The notes below the pieces were generated by a model. It saw only the letters and a program-made list of their open reading frames with translations, searched no databases and had not been told where the DNA came from. 64,000 nucleotides of DNA from Pseudomonas paraglycinae. Its GTDB lineage: Bacteria > Pseudomonadota > Gammaproteobacteria > Pseudomonadales > Pseudomonadaceae. The position numbers and the translations under genes were made by a program. The DNA lies in NCBI RefSeq assembly GCF_021601625.1, contig NZ_BQHR01000013.1, forward strand, positions 62,001-126,000. The letters are read 5' to 3'. The first letter of the stretch is position 1. Every line of letters starts with the position of its first letter. Shown one piece after another: positions 8,666-16,443 of this stretch.

Positions 8666-9082
8666 ATGACTAATGCCCAGCCAAAACGCGACGTGGTTTT
8701 CCCGCCGGGACGCCATGCGCTTTACGAGCGCAATCGTTATTCCCCGGCAGTTCGTTCCAATGGTTTTCTGTTTGTCTCAGGCCAGGTCGGCAGCCTTGAG
8801 GACGGCTCGCCGGAACCGGATCTCAAACAACAGGTAAGACTGGCCTTCACCCACCTCAACGCCATTCTCGGCGCGGCCGGTGGCAGCTTCGATGACGTGG
8901 TGGACGTGACGGTGTTCATGGTCGATCCGCAATCGACCTTCGAAACCATCTGGGAAGTGGTGCCGGAGTTCTGGGGCGAGGCACCGCACCCGACCATTAC
9001 GGCGGTCGGCGTGACGTGGCTGTATGGCTTTCAGTTCGAGATCAAGGTGATTGCCAGGTTGCCGGAGGAGACACGGGCGTAG
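8666..9082 (+). CDS. RidA family protein (second copy)
   Basis: A 138-residue YjgF/RidA-type protein. The start is ATG 8666 with an AAGGAG box at 8652-8657; the frame upstream of this is not expected to be translated. Motifs in order: GFLFVSGQVG, GGSFDDVVDVTVFMVD, and a C-terminal HPTITAVGVTWLYGFQFEIKVIA. It differs from the copy at 712-1107 and is probably functionally separate. It forms a divergent pair with the LysR gene at 7583-8530. The metabolite it acts on cannot be deduced. Confidence 0.88.
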   Translation: MTNAQPKRDVVFPPGRHALYERNRYSPAVRSNGFLFVSGQVGSLEDGSPEPDLKQQVRLAFTHLNAILGAAGGSFDDVVDVTVFMVDPQSTFETIWEVVPEFWGEAPHPTITAVGVTWLYGFQFEIKVIARLPEETRA

Positions 9083-9204
9083 GCTTGCGGCAATTGCTCA
9101 CAATCCGTGTTCAACGGCTTCACTGAAGCGCTCTTGATGCCATTTCTGCGATCAATATTCTGTCCTCATGTTGTTTTTGCCCCGGACAGAAAAGAGCGCA
9201 AGCC

Positions 9205-10626
9205 ATGCCTAGCCCGAGAACGCTGTACCAGAAGCACATCGACAGTCACACCGTCTGCACCCTCGACGATCAGGGCCACGTGCTGCTTTACATCGACCGC
9301 CAGGTCGCCAACGAATACACCAGCCCGCAGGCCTTCAGCGGCCTGCGCGAGGCCGGGCGTACGGTGTGGCGGCCTGCGGCGACGCTGGCAGTGGTCGATC
9401 ATGTGAACCCCACCGCACCGAAACGCATCGCGACCATGCCCGACGCCGGGGGCGCGCGGCAGGTGTCGTACTTCGAAGAAAACTGCCGCGACTTCGGCAT
9501 CGAGCTGTTCGATGTGCTGGACAAACGCCAGGGCATCGAACACGTCGTGGCGCCGGAACAGGGCTTCATTTTGCCGGGCATGGTGGTCGCGGCCGGTGAC
9601 AGCCACACCACCACTTACGGCGCACTGGGCGCGTTCGGTTTCGGCATCGGCACTTCGGAAATCGAGCACCTGCTGGCAACCCAGACGCTGGTCTACAAAC
9701 GCCTGAAAACCCTGCGGGTGACGGTCAACGGCGAGCTCGGCGCAGGCGTCACCTCCAAGGACATCATCATGGCGCTGATCGAGAAGATCGGCGCTTCCGG
9801 CGCCACCGGTTACGCCATCGAATTCACCGGCCCGGCCATCAGCGCCCTCAGTGTCGAGGCGCGCATGACCATCTGCAACATGGCCGTCGAGGCCGGCGCC
9901 CGGGGTGCATTCATGGCGCCGGACGACAAGGTGTTCGCTTACCTGCAACGCAAGCCGCGTGCGCCCAAGGGCAAGCTCTGGGAGCAGGCCGTCGAGCAAT
10001 GGAAAGCCCTGCGCAGCGATGAGGGCGCGTTGTTCGATCGCGAAGTCATCCTTGATGTCGCCGCACTGGAGCCGATGGTGACCTGGGGCACCAGCCCCGA
10101 TCAGGCCGCGCCGATCAAAGGGCACGTGCCGGACCCGGCCGCCCAGCCCGATCCGATCCTGCGTCAGGGCCTGCAGCGCGCCCTCGACTACATGGGCCTG
10201 ACACCCGGCATGCCGCTGAACGAAGTGACGATCAGCCATGCCTTCATCGGTTCCTGCACCAATGCGCGGATCGAAGATTTGCGTGATGTTGCCCGCGTGG
10301 TGCGCGGCAAGCGTGTGGCGGCCCACGTACGAGCGATGATCGTTCCCGGCTCGACGCTGGTACGCAATCAGGCCGAGGACGAAGGCCTGGCGCAGATTTT
10401 TCTCGACGCCGGTTTCGAGTGGCGGCAATCGGGTTGCTCGATGTGCCTGGCGATGAACGACGACGTGCTCGCGCCAGGCGATCGCTGTGCGTCGAGCACC
10501 AATCGCAACTTCGAAGGCCGTCAGGGCGCCGGTGCGCGCACCCACCTGATGAGCCCGGCGATGGTCGCAGCGGCGGCCATCAGCGGCCATTTGACTGACG
10601 TGCGCACCGTCGCGCTGGAGGCTTGA
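9205..10626 (+). CDS. leuC: 3-isopropylmalate dehydratase large subunit family (LeuC paralogue)
   Basis: Aconitase-superfamily large subunit, 473 residues, the normal LeuC length. The [4Fe-4S] ligands are in GSCTN (Cys351) and SGCSMC (Cys411 and Cys414). DSHT-type substrate residues occur as AAGDSHTTTYGALG. It is translationally linked to a LeuD-type small subunit starting 4 bases after its stop, with the LeuD ribosome binding site GGAGG inside the leuC end. No leuB is present, and a 2-hydroxycarboxylate symporter lies downstream. It may therefore be a catabolic hydro-lyase for another 2-hydroxyacid (for example a citramalate or alkylmalate), not the leucine biosynthesis enzyme. Family certain; substrate uncertain. 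Confidence 0.86.
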   Translation: MPSPRTLYQKHIDSHTVCTLDDQGHVLLYIDRQVANEYTSPQAFSGLREAGRTVWRPAATLAVVDHVNPTAPKRIATMPDAGGARQVSYFEENCRDFGIELFDVLDKRQGIEHVVAPEQGFILPGMVVAAGDSHTTTYGALGAFGFGIGTSEIEHLLATQTLVYKRLKTLRVTVNGELGAGVTSKDIIMALIEKIGASGATGYAIEFTGPAISALSVEARMTICNMAVEAGARGAFMAPDDKVFAYLQRKPRAPKGKLWEQAVEQWKALRSDEGALFDREVILDVAALEPMVTWGTSPDQAAPIKGHVPDPAAQPDPILRQGLQRALDYMGLTPGMPLNEVTISHAFIGSCTNARIEDLRDVARVVRGKRVAAHVRAMIVPGSTLVRNQAEDEGLAQIFLDAGFEWRQSGCSMCLAMNDDVLAPGDRCASSTNRNFEGRQGAGARTHLMSPAMVAAAAISGHLTDVRTVALEA

Positions 10627-10629
10627 ACC

Positions 10630-11238
10630 ATGCAACCTTTCGACACCGTCAGCGGCAGCGCCGCGCCGTTTCTTGCATCCAACATCGACACCGACGTGAT
10701 CATGCCCAAGCAGTTTCTCAAGGGCATCGATCGTCAGGGGCTGGATCGCGGGCTGTTCTTCGATCTGCGCTTTCTTGCGTCCGGCGAACCCAACCCTGAA
10801 TTCTTGCTCAATCAGCCGGCCTGGCAGGACGCGGCGTTTCTGGTGACCGGCCCGAACTTCGGCTGCGGTTCCAGCCGCGAACACGCGGTGTGGGGCTTGA
10901 AGCAAGTGGGGATCCGGGCCTTGATCGGCACCACGTTCGCCGGGATTTTCTACGACAACTGCCAGCGCAATGGCGTGCTGGCGATTCAACTGGATGACGC
11001 GCAGTTCAAGCGCGTGGCCGAGGCGATCAGCGTCCCGGCAACCGCGCGGATCAGCGTCAACCTGGCGCAACAGACCCTCGAGCTGGCGGACGGCACGCTG
11101 ATCGGATTCGAGATTGATCAGTTGCGCAAGCAATCGCTGCTGCTCGGACTGGATGCCATCGGCACCACGCTGCAACGCACCGAGCAGATCCGCGCCTTTG
11201 AAGCGCGGCATCTGGCGGACAATCCCTGGCTGGGTTGA
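10630..11238 (+). CDS. leuD: 3-isopropylmalate dehydratase small subunit family (LeuD paralogue)
   Basis: Swivel-domain subunit of 202 residues that pairs with the upstream LeuC-type protein. Seen: ASNIDTDVIMPKQFLK near the N-terminus, GPNFGCGSSREHAVWGLK (the substrate-binding Ser/Arg loop) and GIRALIGTTFAGIFYDN. These match LeuD closely, including the loop that distinguishes the family from aconitase. It is followed after 12 bases by a strong hairpin shared with the convergent LysR gene. The pair lacks the leuB companion expected of the biosynthetic operon. Confidence 0.86.
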   Translation: MQPFDTVSGSAAPFLASNIDTDVIMPKQFLKGIDRQGLDRGLFFDLRFLASGEPNPEFLLNQPAWQDAAFLVTGPNFGCGSSREHAVWGLKQVGIRALIGTTFAGIFYDNCQRNGVLAIQLDDAQFKRVAEAISVPATARISVNLAQQTLELADGTLIGFEIDQLRKQSLLLGLDAIGTTLQRTEQIRAFEARHLADNPWLG

Positions 11239-11250
11239 TGGCAAAAAAAA

Positions 11251-11275
11251 CGGGCGGTTCATTGAACCGCCCGTT
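11251..11275. terminator. Bidirectional rho-independent terminator between leuD and lysR
   Basis: An 11-bp perfect inverted repeat (CGGGCGGTTCA and its complement, 11251-11273) is flanked by A-runs on the left and TTTT on the right. It can therefore end both the plus-strand leuCD transcript and the minus-strand LysR transcript. Confidence 0.85.
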
Positions 11276-11276
11276 T

Positions 11277-12194
11277 TCATTCCACAGACAAATCGCGGAA
11301 GTACTCTTCCAGAAACTCCACGCACACCCGCAATTTCGCCGACTCGCTGAGCCGGGTCGGATAGACCGCCCAGACGTTGGCGCTCTGGGTGTAGCCGTCC
11401 AGCACCTGCACCAGCCTGCCCTGCTCGAGCATCGGTTTGACATCCCACATCGAGCGCAACAGGATCCCGCCGCCGCTCAAGGCCCACTCCAGCACGATCT
11501 CGCCGCTGTTGGAGGACAACGGGCCATTCACTCGCACCGTTTCTTCCTGTCCGTCCTTGCTCAGGGTCCAGATACCGAATGCGTTGTTGCGTTCCTTGAG
11601 CACCAGACAATCGTGGTCTTTCAGATCTTCAAGAGACTGCGGCGTGCCTCGGCGTGCGAGGTATTCCGGTGTGGCGCACAGCACGCGCCGGTTGCTCACC
11701 AGTTTGCGCGCCAGATGCTGGCCCGGCAGGTCATCGCCGACGAGGATTTCCAGATCGAAGCCCTCGCCCACGAGATCGACCACCCGGTCGAACACGTCCA
11801 GCCGGATATCGAGTTTCGGACACGCCCGGGACAACTGACTGATCGCCGGCGCCACATGATTGCGGCCGAAACCGAAGCTGCTGCAAATGTGCAGCGAGCC
11901 CGCCGGCTGGTGCCGGGCCTGGGAAATCTCGCCGAGGAACTGATCGAAATCCCCCAGCAGCTTCTCCGCCCAGATCCGCACCCGCTCGCCATCGTCGGTC
12001 AACGCGATGCGCCGGGTGGTGCGGTGCAGCAGCTTGGTGGCCAGCGTGGTTTCCAGCACCGAGATGCGTTTGCTGATGTAGGCCGGTGAGAAGCCCAACT
12101 CGTCGGCGGCGCTGGCAAAGCTGTTCTTGCGGATGACGGTGAGGAACACCTTGAGGTCTTCGGGCAAGGGAAATTGGTCACGATTCGTGTTCAT
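11277..12194 (-). CDS. LysR-family regulator of the LeuCD/2-hydroxycarboxylate locus (DmlR-like)
   Basis: Regulator of 305 residues from ATG 12194, preceded by GGAAG; an alternative ATG lies nine bases upstream. The HTH reads FLTVIRKNSFASAADELGFS then PAYISKRISVLE, with LLHRTTRRIALTDDG after it. It is divergent from the symporter gene (131 bases between starts) and convergent with leuD, so it sits between the enzyme and transporter genes. Control of both by a hydroxy-dicarboxylate is a reasonable inference, as DmlR does for D-malate use in E. coli. Confidence 0.85.
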   Translation of the reverse strand: MNTNRDQFPLPEDLKVFLTVIRKNSFASAADELGFSPAYISKRISVLETTLATKLLHRTTRRIALTDDGERVRIWAEKLLGDFDQFLGEISQARHQPAGSLHICSSFGFGRNHVAPAISQLSRACPKLDIRLDVFDRVVDLVGEGFDLEILVGDDLPGQHLARKLVSNRRVLCATPEYLARRGTPQSLEDLKDHDCLVLKERNNAFGIWTLSKDGQEETVRVNGPLSSNSGEIVLEWALSGGGILLRSMWDVKPMLEQGRLVQVLDGYTQSANVWAVYPTRLSESAKLRVCVEFLEEYFRDLSVE

Positions 12195-12325
12195 AGGCCG
12201 CATGCTTCCGCTGTTTATCACGCATTTTGCGAAGGATACCATCGAATCACCGCCTCACCACCCTAGCCCGGTGCACCGTGGTTTCCCGTCAATCCTCGAT
12301 AAAAACAAACATGAGGACATGCGTC

Positions 12326-13663
12326 ATGAGCGACTCCCTTGAGCAATCCCTGAACGTCGACGGCCCGCGCGCCGGCGGGTTCATCCAGCGCCTGTGCAGC
12401 TATGAGATCGGCGTGATCCCGCTGCCGATCTTCCTCGGCATCGCCGTGATCGTGTTTCTGTCGGCCCACCTCGGTTTTCTGCCGAAGAACATGATCGGCG
12501 GTCTGGCCGTGATCATGACAATGGGTGTGTTCTTCGGCCAGATGGGCTCGCGTCTGCCGATCCTGCGGGAAATCGGTGGCGGCGCCATTCTGTGCCTGAT
12601 GTTGCCGTCGGTGCTGGTGTTCTACGGCTTCTTCGGCGCGCCGACGATCGACGCGACCAAAATGCTGATGAAGGAGGCCAACTTCCTGTACTTCGTGATC
12701 GCCAGCCTGGTAGTCGGCAGCATCCTGGGCATGAGCCGGTTCATCCTGGTCCAGGGCATGATCCGCATGTTCATCCCCTTGCTGGCCGGCACCCTGGCCG
12801 CCGTCGCGAGCGGGCTGATCGTCGGCAAACTTGCCGGCTACAGCGTCTACCACACGTTCTTTTTCATCATCGTGCCGATCATCGGCGGCGGCATCGGCGA
12901 AGGCATCCTGCCGCTGTCCCTGGCCTATTCGACGATCCTGGGCGGCACGCCGGACATCTACGTCGCGCAACTGGTCCCGGCGGCCGTGGTCGGCAACATT
13001 GCAGCGATCATCTGCGCCGGTTACCTGGCGCGGCTGGCGCTGAAACGCCCGGCCATCAACGGTGAAGGCGCCCTGATCCGGTCGAAAGTCGAAAACGATA
13101 AATTCAAGGTCAAGGATGAGTCCGCCACCGCCATCGACCTGCGACTCATGGGCGCTGGCGTGCTGGTCATCTGTGCGTTCTTCGTCCTCGGTGGCCTGCT
13201 GGAAAAGGTCGTCGGGATTCCGGGGCCGGTGATGATGATTCTCGCGGCGGTGCTGTTCAAATACGTGCGTGTGCTGCCGGAGAAACTGGAAAAAGGCGCG
13301 CAGTCTTTCTACAAACTGGTTTCCGCCGCCTTCATCTGGCCGGTGATGATTGGCCTTGGAATGTTGTATGTGCCGCTCGACAGCGTGGTGAAGGTGTTTT
13401 CGATCGGCTATGTGCTGGTGTGCCTCAGCGTGGTGGTGTCGATGACCGTCGCCGGTTTTTTCATCGGCAATCTGATGAAGATGTACCCCATCGAATCGGC
13501 CATCGTGACCTGCTGCCACAGCGGCCTGGGCGGCACCGGCGACGTCGCGATCCTGTCGGCCTCGAACCGGATGCCACTGATGCCCTTTGCCCAGATCTCT
13601 ACCCGTATCGGCGGCGCCTCGACGGTGATCCTGGCGACGCTGTTGCTGGGGTTCGTTGCCTGA
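12326..13663 (+). CDS. 2-hydroxycarboxylate transporter family symporter (CitS/MleP-like)
   Basis: Inner-membrane secondary transporter, 445 residues, with about eleven hydrophobic segments. The two re-entrant loop motifs of the family are visible as PIIGGGIGEGILPLS and CCHSGLGGTGDVAIL. Members move citrate, malate, lactate or citramalate with Na+ or H+, or by exchange. The start is ATG 12326 with GAGGA at 12313-12317; a longer frame upstream is not supported. It is divergent from the LysR gene. With the LeuCD paralogue it suggests uptake and isomerisation or hydration of a 2-hydroxy di- or tricarboxylate. Confidence 0.88.
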   Translation: MSDSLEQSLNVDGPRAGGFIQRLCSYEIGVIPLPIFLGIAVIVFLSAHLGFLPKNMIGGLAVIMTMGVFFGQMGSRLPILREIGGGAILCLMLPSVLVFYGFFGAPTIDATKMLMKEANFLYFVIASLVVGSILGMSRFILVQGMIRMFIPLLAGTLAAVASGLIVGKLAGYSVYHTFFFIIVPIIGGGIGEGILPLSLAYSTILGGTPDIYVAQLVPAAVVGNIAAIICAGYLARLALKRPAINGEGALIRSKVENDKFKVKDESATAIDLRLMGAGVLVICAFFVLGGLLEKVVGIPGPVMMILAAVLFKYVRVLPEKLEKGAQSFYKLVSAAFIWPVMIGLGMLYVPLDSVVKVFSIGYVLVCLSVVVSMTVAGFFIGNLMKMYPIESAIVTCCHSGLGGTGDVAILSASNRMPLMPFAQISTRIGGASTVILATLLLGFVA

Positions 13664-13801
13664 ACAGAATCGGCTTGTTGCCGGTGAGCTTCCGGCGGTT
13701 CATCAACCCGGCTCCGCAGTTTTCCGCACGGTTGCCGCTAAAAAACTAGAACTCGCGCCAAAGCGCTGCATCCAACGTTTAAGCCAACGGAGGTCAGCGC
13801 C

Positions 13802-14008
13802 ATGAACAACGACATTAAAGCCCCACCTACCGATACGTCCGGCAAACCGGTCGATGTGGTGAAACGCGATCTTGAAGACCCGGACGACGACACGCGCGGC
13901 GTGGATGAGGTCATCACGCCCTCGTCGACCCGCACCAAGGAGCAGGACGTTGAGGAGTTGCAACGCAAGGTCGACGAAATCGAACGCAAGGTTGCGGACG
14001 GTAATTGA
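13802..14008 (+). CDS. Small charged hypothetical protein
   Basis: A 68-residue soluble protein with no signal or membrane segment. It is rich in Asp, Glu and Lys; the C-terminal third (KEQDVEELQRKVDEIERKV) looks like a short amphipathic helix or coiled coil. The start has a clear GGAGG box at 13790-13794. It stands alone, followed by a long inverted repeat and then tRNA-Gln. I do not recognise a family, and no function is assigned. Confidence 0.7.
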   Translation: MNNDIKAPPTDTSGKPVDVVKRDLEDPDDDTRGVDEVITPSSTRTKEQDVEELQRKVDEIERKVADGN

Positions 14009-14034
14009 TCGGTTCGTCAAACGCAGGTCTTTGC

Positions 14035-14100
14035 CAGGTTTTCGGGCTACAGCAGTCGCGCCGGCTTGCATGGCGATCGCTGAAAAGCCCGAAAAACCTG
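14035..14100. repeat. Long-range inverted repeat downstream of the small charged protein
   Basis: Arms CAGGTTTTCGGGCT (14035-14048) and AGCCCGAAAAACCTG (14086-14100) are complementary apart from one bulged base and are separated by 37 bases. In RNA this would give a strong stem with a long loop. It may be a transcript end for the gene at 13802-14008 or a structural element; no U-run follows. Confidence 0.5.
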
Positions 14101-14238
14101 ACCGGCGATACCGTCCGGGAAATAAGTAGCTGTTTTGCCTGAAATTTATTGGCTTCAGGGGTTCACAGAACGCAAGAGCGCTGGTAAAGTGCCGCCCACT
14201 GTTGCAGAGGTCCTCCCGGGACTGAAACCAATAGCTAC

Positions 14239-14313
14239 AGGGGCGTCGCCAAGCGGTAAGGCAGCAGGTTTTGATCCTGCCATGCGTTGGTTCGAATCCA
14301 GCCGCCCCTGCCA
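14239..14313 (+). tRNA. tRNA-Gln (anticodon UUG)
   Basis: Cloverleaf of 75 bases with encoded CCA. The acceptor stem is AGGGGCG/CGCCCCT. The D arm is GCC...GGC. The anticodon stem is GCAGG/CCTGC, with loop TTTTGAT (anticodon TTG at 14271-14273). The T stem is GTTGG/CCAGC with loop TTCGAAT. A T-run follows directly after CCA and could end transcription. No integrated element was seen at its 3' end. Confidence 0.97.
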
Positions 14314-14363
14314 TTTTTTCCTCGTTTCACCCTCCTCCGCGTCACCTCCGCCTCAACGGCAAA

Positions 14364-14756
14364 TCAGTTCTTTGAATTCAACGTAATCGCCGAACGCACC
14401 AGCGCTTTCAGAGCCTTGGCATCGATCTTGTCGTCTTCGTGAACATCAATCGCCCGCCGGGTATTGCCATCCAGACTGGCATTGAACAGTCCTGACGGAT
14501 CCTCCATCGCCGCGCCTTTGGCAAAAGTCATTTTCACCACGGCCTTGTAGGTTTCCCCGGTGCAGATGATGCCGTTGTGTGACCAGACCGGAACGCCGCG
14601 CCACTTCCACTCCTCGACGACCTCCGGGTCAGCCTCATGAATGATCGCGCGGATCTCGGCCAGCTTCTGGCCACGCCAGTCATTCAGTTCCTTGATTCTT
14701 GCATCGATCAGCGCAGAGGGATTCTCAGTCGCCGCGCCGCTGCTGTCCTTCTTCAT
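14364..14756 (-). CDS. DUF1801 domain protein (YdhG-like)
   Basis: Cytosolic protein of 130 residues. The DUF1801 signature is visible as IDARIKELNDWRGQKLAEIRAI, then WKWRGVPVWSHNGIICTGETYK and VKMTFAKGA, with AIDVHEDDKIDAKALKALV at the end. The biochemical role of the family is not established. The start is ATG 14756 (MKKDSSG); the frame extends further upstream without a better start. It is a stand-alone gene downstream of the 14829-14847 terminator. Confidence 0.82.
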   Translation of the reverse strand: MKKDSSGAATENPSALIDARIKELNDWRGQKLAEIRAIIHEADPEVVEEWKWRGVPVWSHNGIICTGETYKAVVKMTFAKGAAMEDPSGLFNASLDGNTRRAIDVHEDDKIDAKALKALVRSAITLNSKN

Positions 14757-14825
14757 ATCCTTGTTCTCCCGAAAACTTTTTCCGCTATCCAGCGTAGCGC
14801 CGACTGCGCCAAACGCCGGGCAAAA

Positions 14826-14847
14826 AAAGCCCCGCAAGGTGCGGGGC
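14826..14847 (-). terminator. Rho-independent terminator of the lipoprotein gene at 14909
   Basis: Stem GCCCCGC/GCGGGGC (14829-14835 and 14841-14847) with a five-base loop. On the minus strand it is followed by a run of seven T. It lies 62 bases beyond the stop of the minus-strand lipoprotein gene. Confidence 0.85.
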
Positions 14848-14908
14848 AAAGAATTGGTTGGTTGCGGCCAACCAAAGGAGCATCGTCAAAAGCGTTAACC
14901 GTCAGGCG

Positions 14909-15250
14909 TTACAGGCACTCCTGGGCAGCCCGTTCAAAACTCGACGGCAGGAAACTCGACGCCAGCAAGTGGCGCTCATATAAAAACACCTTGCCGCCGT
15001 CCTGTGCCTTGTAGGCTTCCAGGACGTTGTCCGCCGCCACCTTGCTCGGCACCACGATCCGGTAGCTGCGCTGGGTCTGCGAAACCGTCGGGTTCAGCGC
15101 ACTGCCCTGCAGTTTCGGCACCACGCATTCGGCGTACTGGGCGGGCGTCTTGTGCGTCTGCAGGATCAGCGTCGGGTCGTTTGGCGCAGAAGCGCAGGCG
15201 GTCAGCAACAAACTGGCAGAAGCCATGGCAGGGATAAAAAAGGCACGCAT
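14909..15250 (-). CDS. Small putative lipoprotein
   Basis: A 113-residue protein beginning MRAFFIPAMASASLLLTACAS, a lipoprotein signal with lipobox LTAC, so a lipid anchor at Cys19 is expected. The mature part has no recognised domain; it contains TPAQYAECVVPKLQG and two further Cys residues, one of them close to the C-terminus (AAQECL). The start is ATG 15250 with AGGAT upstream; the frame extends further but without a signal peptide. It is co-oriented with the secreted protein at 15336, 85 bases apart. Confidence 0.72.
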   Translation of the reverse strand: MRAFFIPAMASASLLLTACASAPNDPTLILQTHKTPAQYAECVVPKLQGSALNPTVSQTQRSYRIVVPSKVAADNVLEAYKAQDGGKVFLYERHLLASSFLPSSFERAAQECL

Positions 15251-15335
15251 GGATAAAATCCTGAAAATAAAAAGTTCGGTTCTTCGGCAACGTTCAGTGT
15301 CACGGGCACTGCCGTTGCCGTTTTGCTTTAGGTGT

Positions 15336-15983
15336 TCAGCCTGCACTTACCAAGGCTTTGAGCGAGTCATCGAACTGCTTCAAGGCACTCAGTTGCAGGT
15401 CGCGCTGCTGTTCGATCCCGGCAGCGATTTCGGGCGCTGCCTTGTTGTGTACCCACACTGACGGCAGTTGCTTCTCCACCGCGCCTTCGGCCTTGCCGAT
15501 ATATTGCAGGTTGGCGTCGTAGAAGCGTGCGGCGAACCGCGCTTCGACCTGACTGTTGCGTTGGGTCAGCAGACGGTTGTGAGTGTCGAGCATCACCACC
15601 ACGTCCGGATGAGCCTGCACCAGCGCATCGAGGCTGTCGTAGACGGTCACCGAGAGAAACTGTTGTTGCAGCGAACTCATCAGCCAGTCGATGGCCAGTT
15701 CCGGATCGGAGCTGTCGACGAAGGCGTCACGGATCCGCGCATCGAGCGCATCCTTGGCACCGTTCACCGCCACATCGTGGTAACGCTCGAGGTATTGCAG
15801 GTTGTCCAGGGTGTTTTCGCTGTACAGCACACCGACGGTTTGCGAGTGCTGCAGCGCGGCGCTGCTGCCGGCGACGGGCAGAAAATGGCACGATTTGGCG
15901 TCGTCTGCGTAAGCCGGGGCTACGGTGGCGGCCACCCCGCCCATCAGCAGGGCGACTACAGCCAGTCGGGTCAAAGTCTTCAT
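15336..15983 (-). CDS. Secreted hypothetical protein
   Basis: A 215-residue protein with a clear Sec signal peptide (LAVVALLMGGVAATVAPAYA, cleavage after about residue 26). The mature part carries GVLYSENTLDNLQYLERYHD and a DVVVMLDTHNRLLTQRNSQVE segment that could be a beta-strand and loop of a periplasmic fold. I recognise no enzyme motif. It lies upstream of the lipoprotein gene on the same strand and may be expressed with it. Function unknown. Confidence 0.72.
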   Translation of the reverse strand: MKTLTRLAVVALLMGGVAATVAPAYADDAKSCHFLPVAGSSAALQHSQTVGVLYSENTLDNLQYLERYHDVAVNGAKDALDARIRDAFVDSSDPELAIDWLMSSLQQQFLSVTVYDSLDALVQAHPDVVVMLDTHNRLLTQRNSQVEARFAARFYDANLQYIGKAEGAVEKQLPSVWVHNKAAPEIAAGIEQQRDLQLSALKQFDDSLKALVSAG

Positions 15984-16146
15984 CGCGCAATTCCTTCAGC
16001 GGCGTGTTCGATGGAGGCGATTTTCCGCCGATCGGCGCCAAAGCAGAACTTGCGTTTCTTGATGGTCACTATTACTTGAACCAATAGTTGCGCGGCGTGC
16101 AGACTGCTGCACACTCAATCACAACGAAAACAGATGAGGATTACCC

Positions 16147-16389
16147 GTGCGAACCTTTGATCTGATCCGCGATGCCGTCCTGCCCGAATTCCGCGACCGG
16201 GTGGCCGAATACCTGGTCGAATACGAAACCGTGCTGGGCCAGTCAGCGAACGATTCAGAGTCGGTGCGGGCCGTGGCCAATCAGTTGCGCGGTTATCTGC
16301 GCGGCCTCAATACCACCCGAGTGCTGGGCATGGCGGATTGGGAAGAGCTCGACCGGCGCGTGCTGAACACCTGGCTAGCGCCCGCTTGA
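16147..16389 (+). CDS. Small hypothetical protein
   Basis: An 80-residue protein starting at GTG 16147, with TGAGGA at 16135-16140 as ribosome binding site. It is soluble and predicted helical (FRDRVAEYLVEYETVLGQ, RAVANQLRGYLRGLN). No cysteines or signal peptide. It lies 54 bases upstream of the alcohol dehydrogenase gene on the same strand. No family recognised. Confidence 0.62.
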   Translation: MRTFDLIRDAVLPEFRDRVAEYLVEYETVLGQSANDSESVRAVANQLRGYLRGLNTTRVLGMADWEELDRRVLNTWLAPA

Positions 16390-16443
16390 TGACACGCTAG
16401 ACTCTTCAGGCTGCGCCCGCAGCGCCAGACCTGGAGGTGTCCC

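Noticed and set aside
9166-11610. 814-residue minus-strand open frame across leuC/leuD
   Set aside because: GC-rich antisense shadow; Arg/His/Gly-rich composition without domain, opposite a well-supported LeuCD pair.
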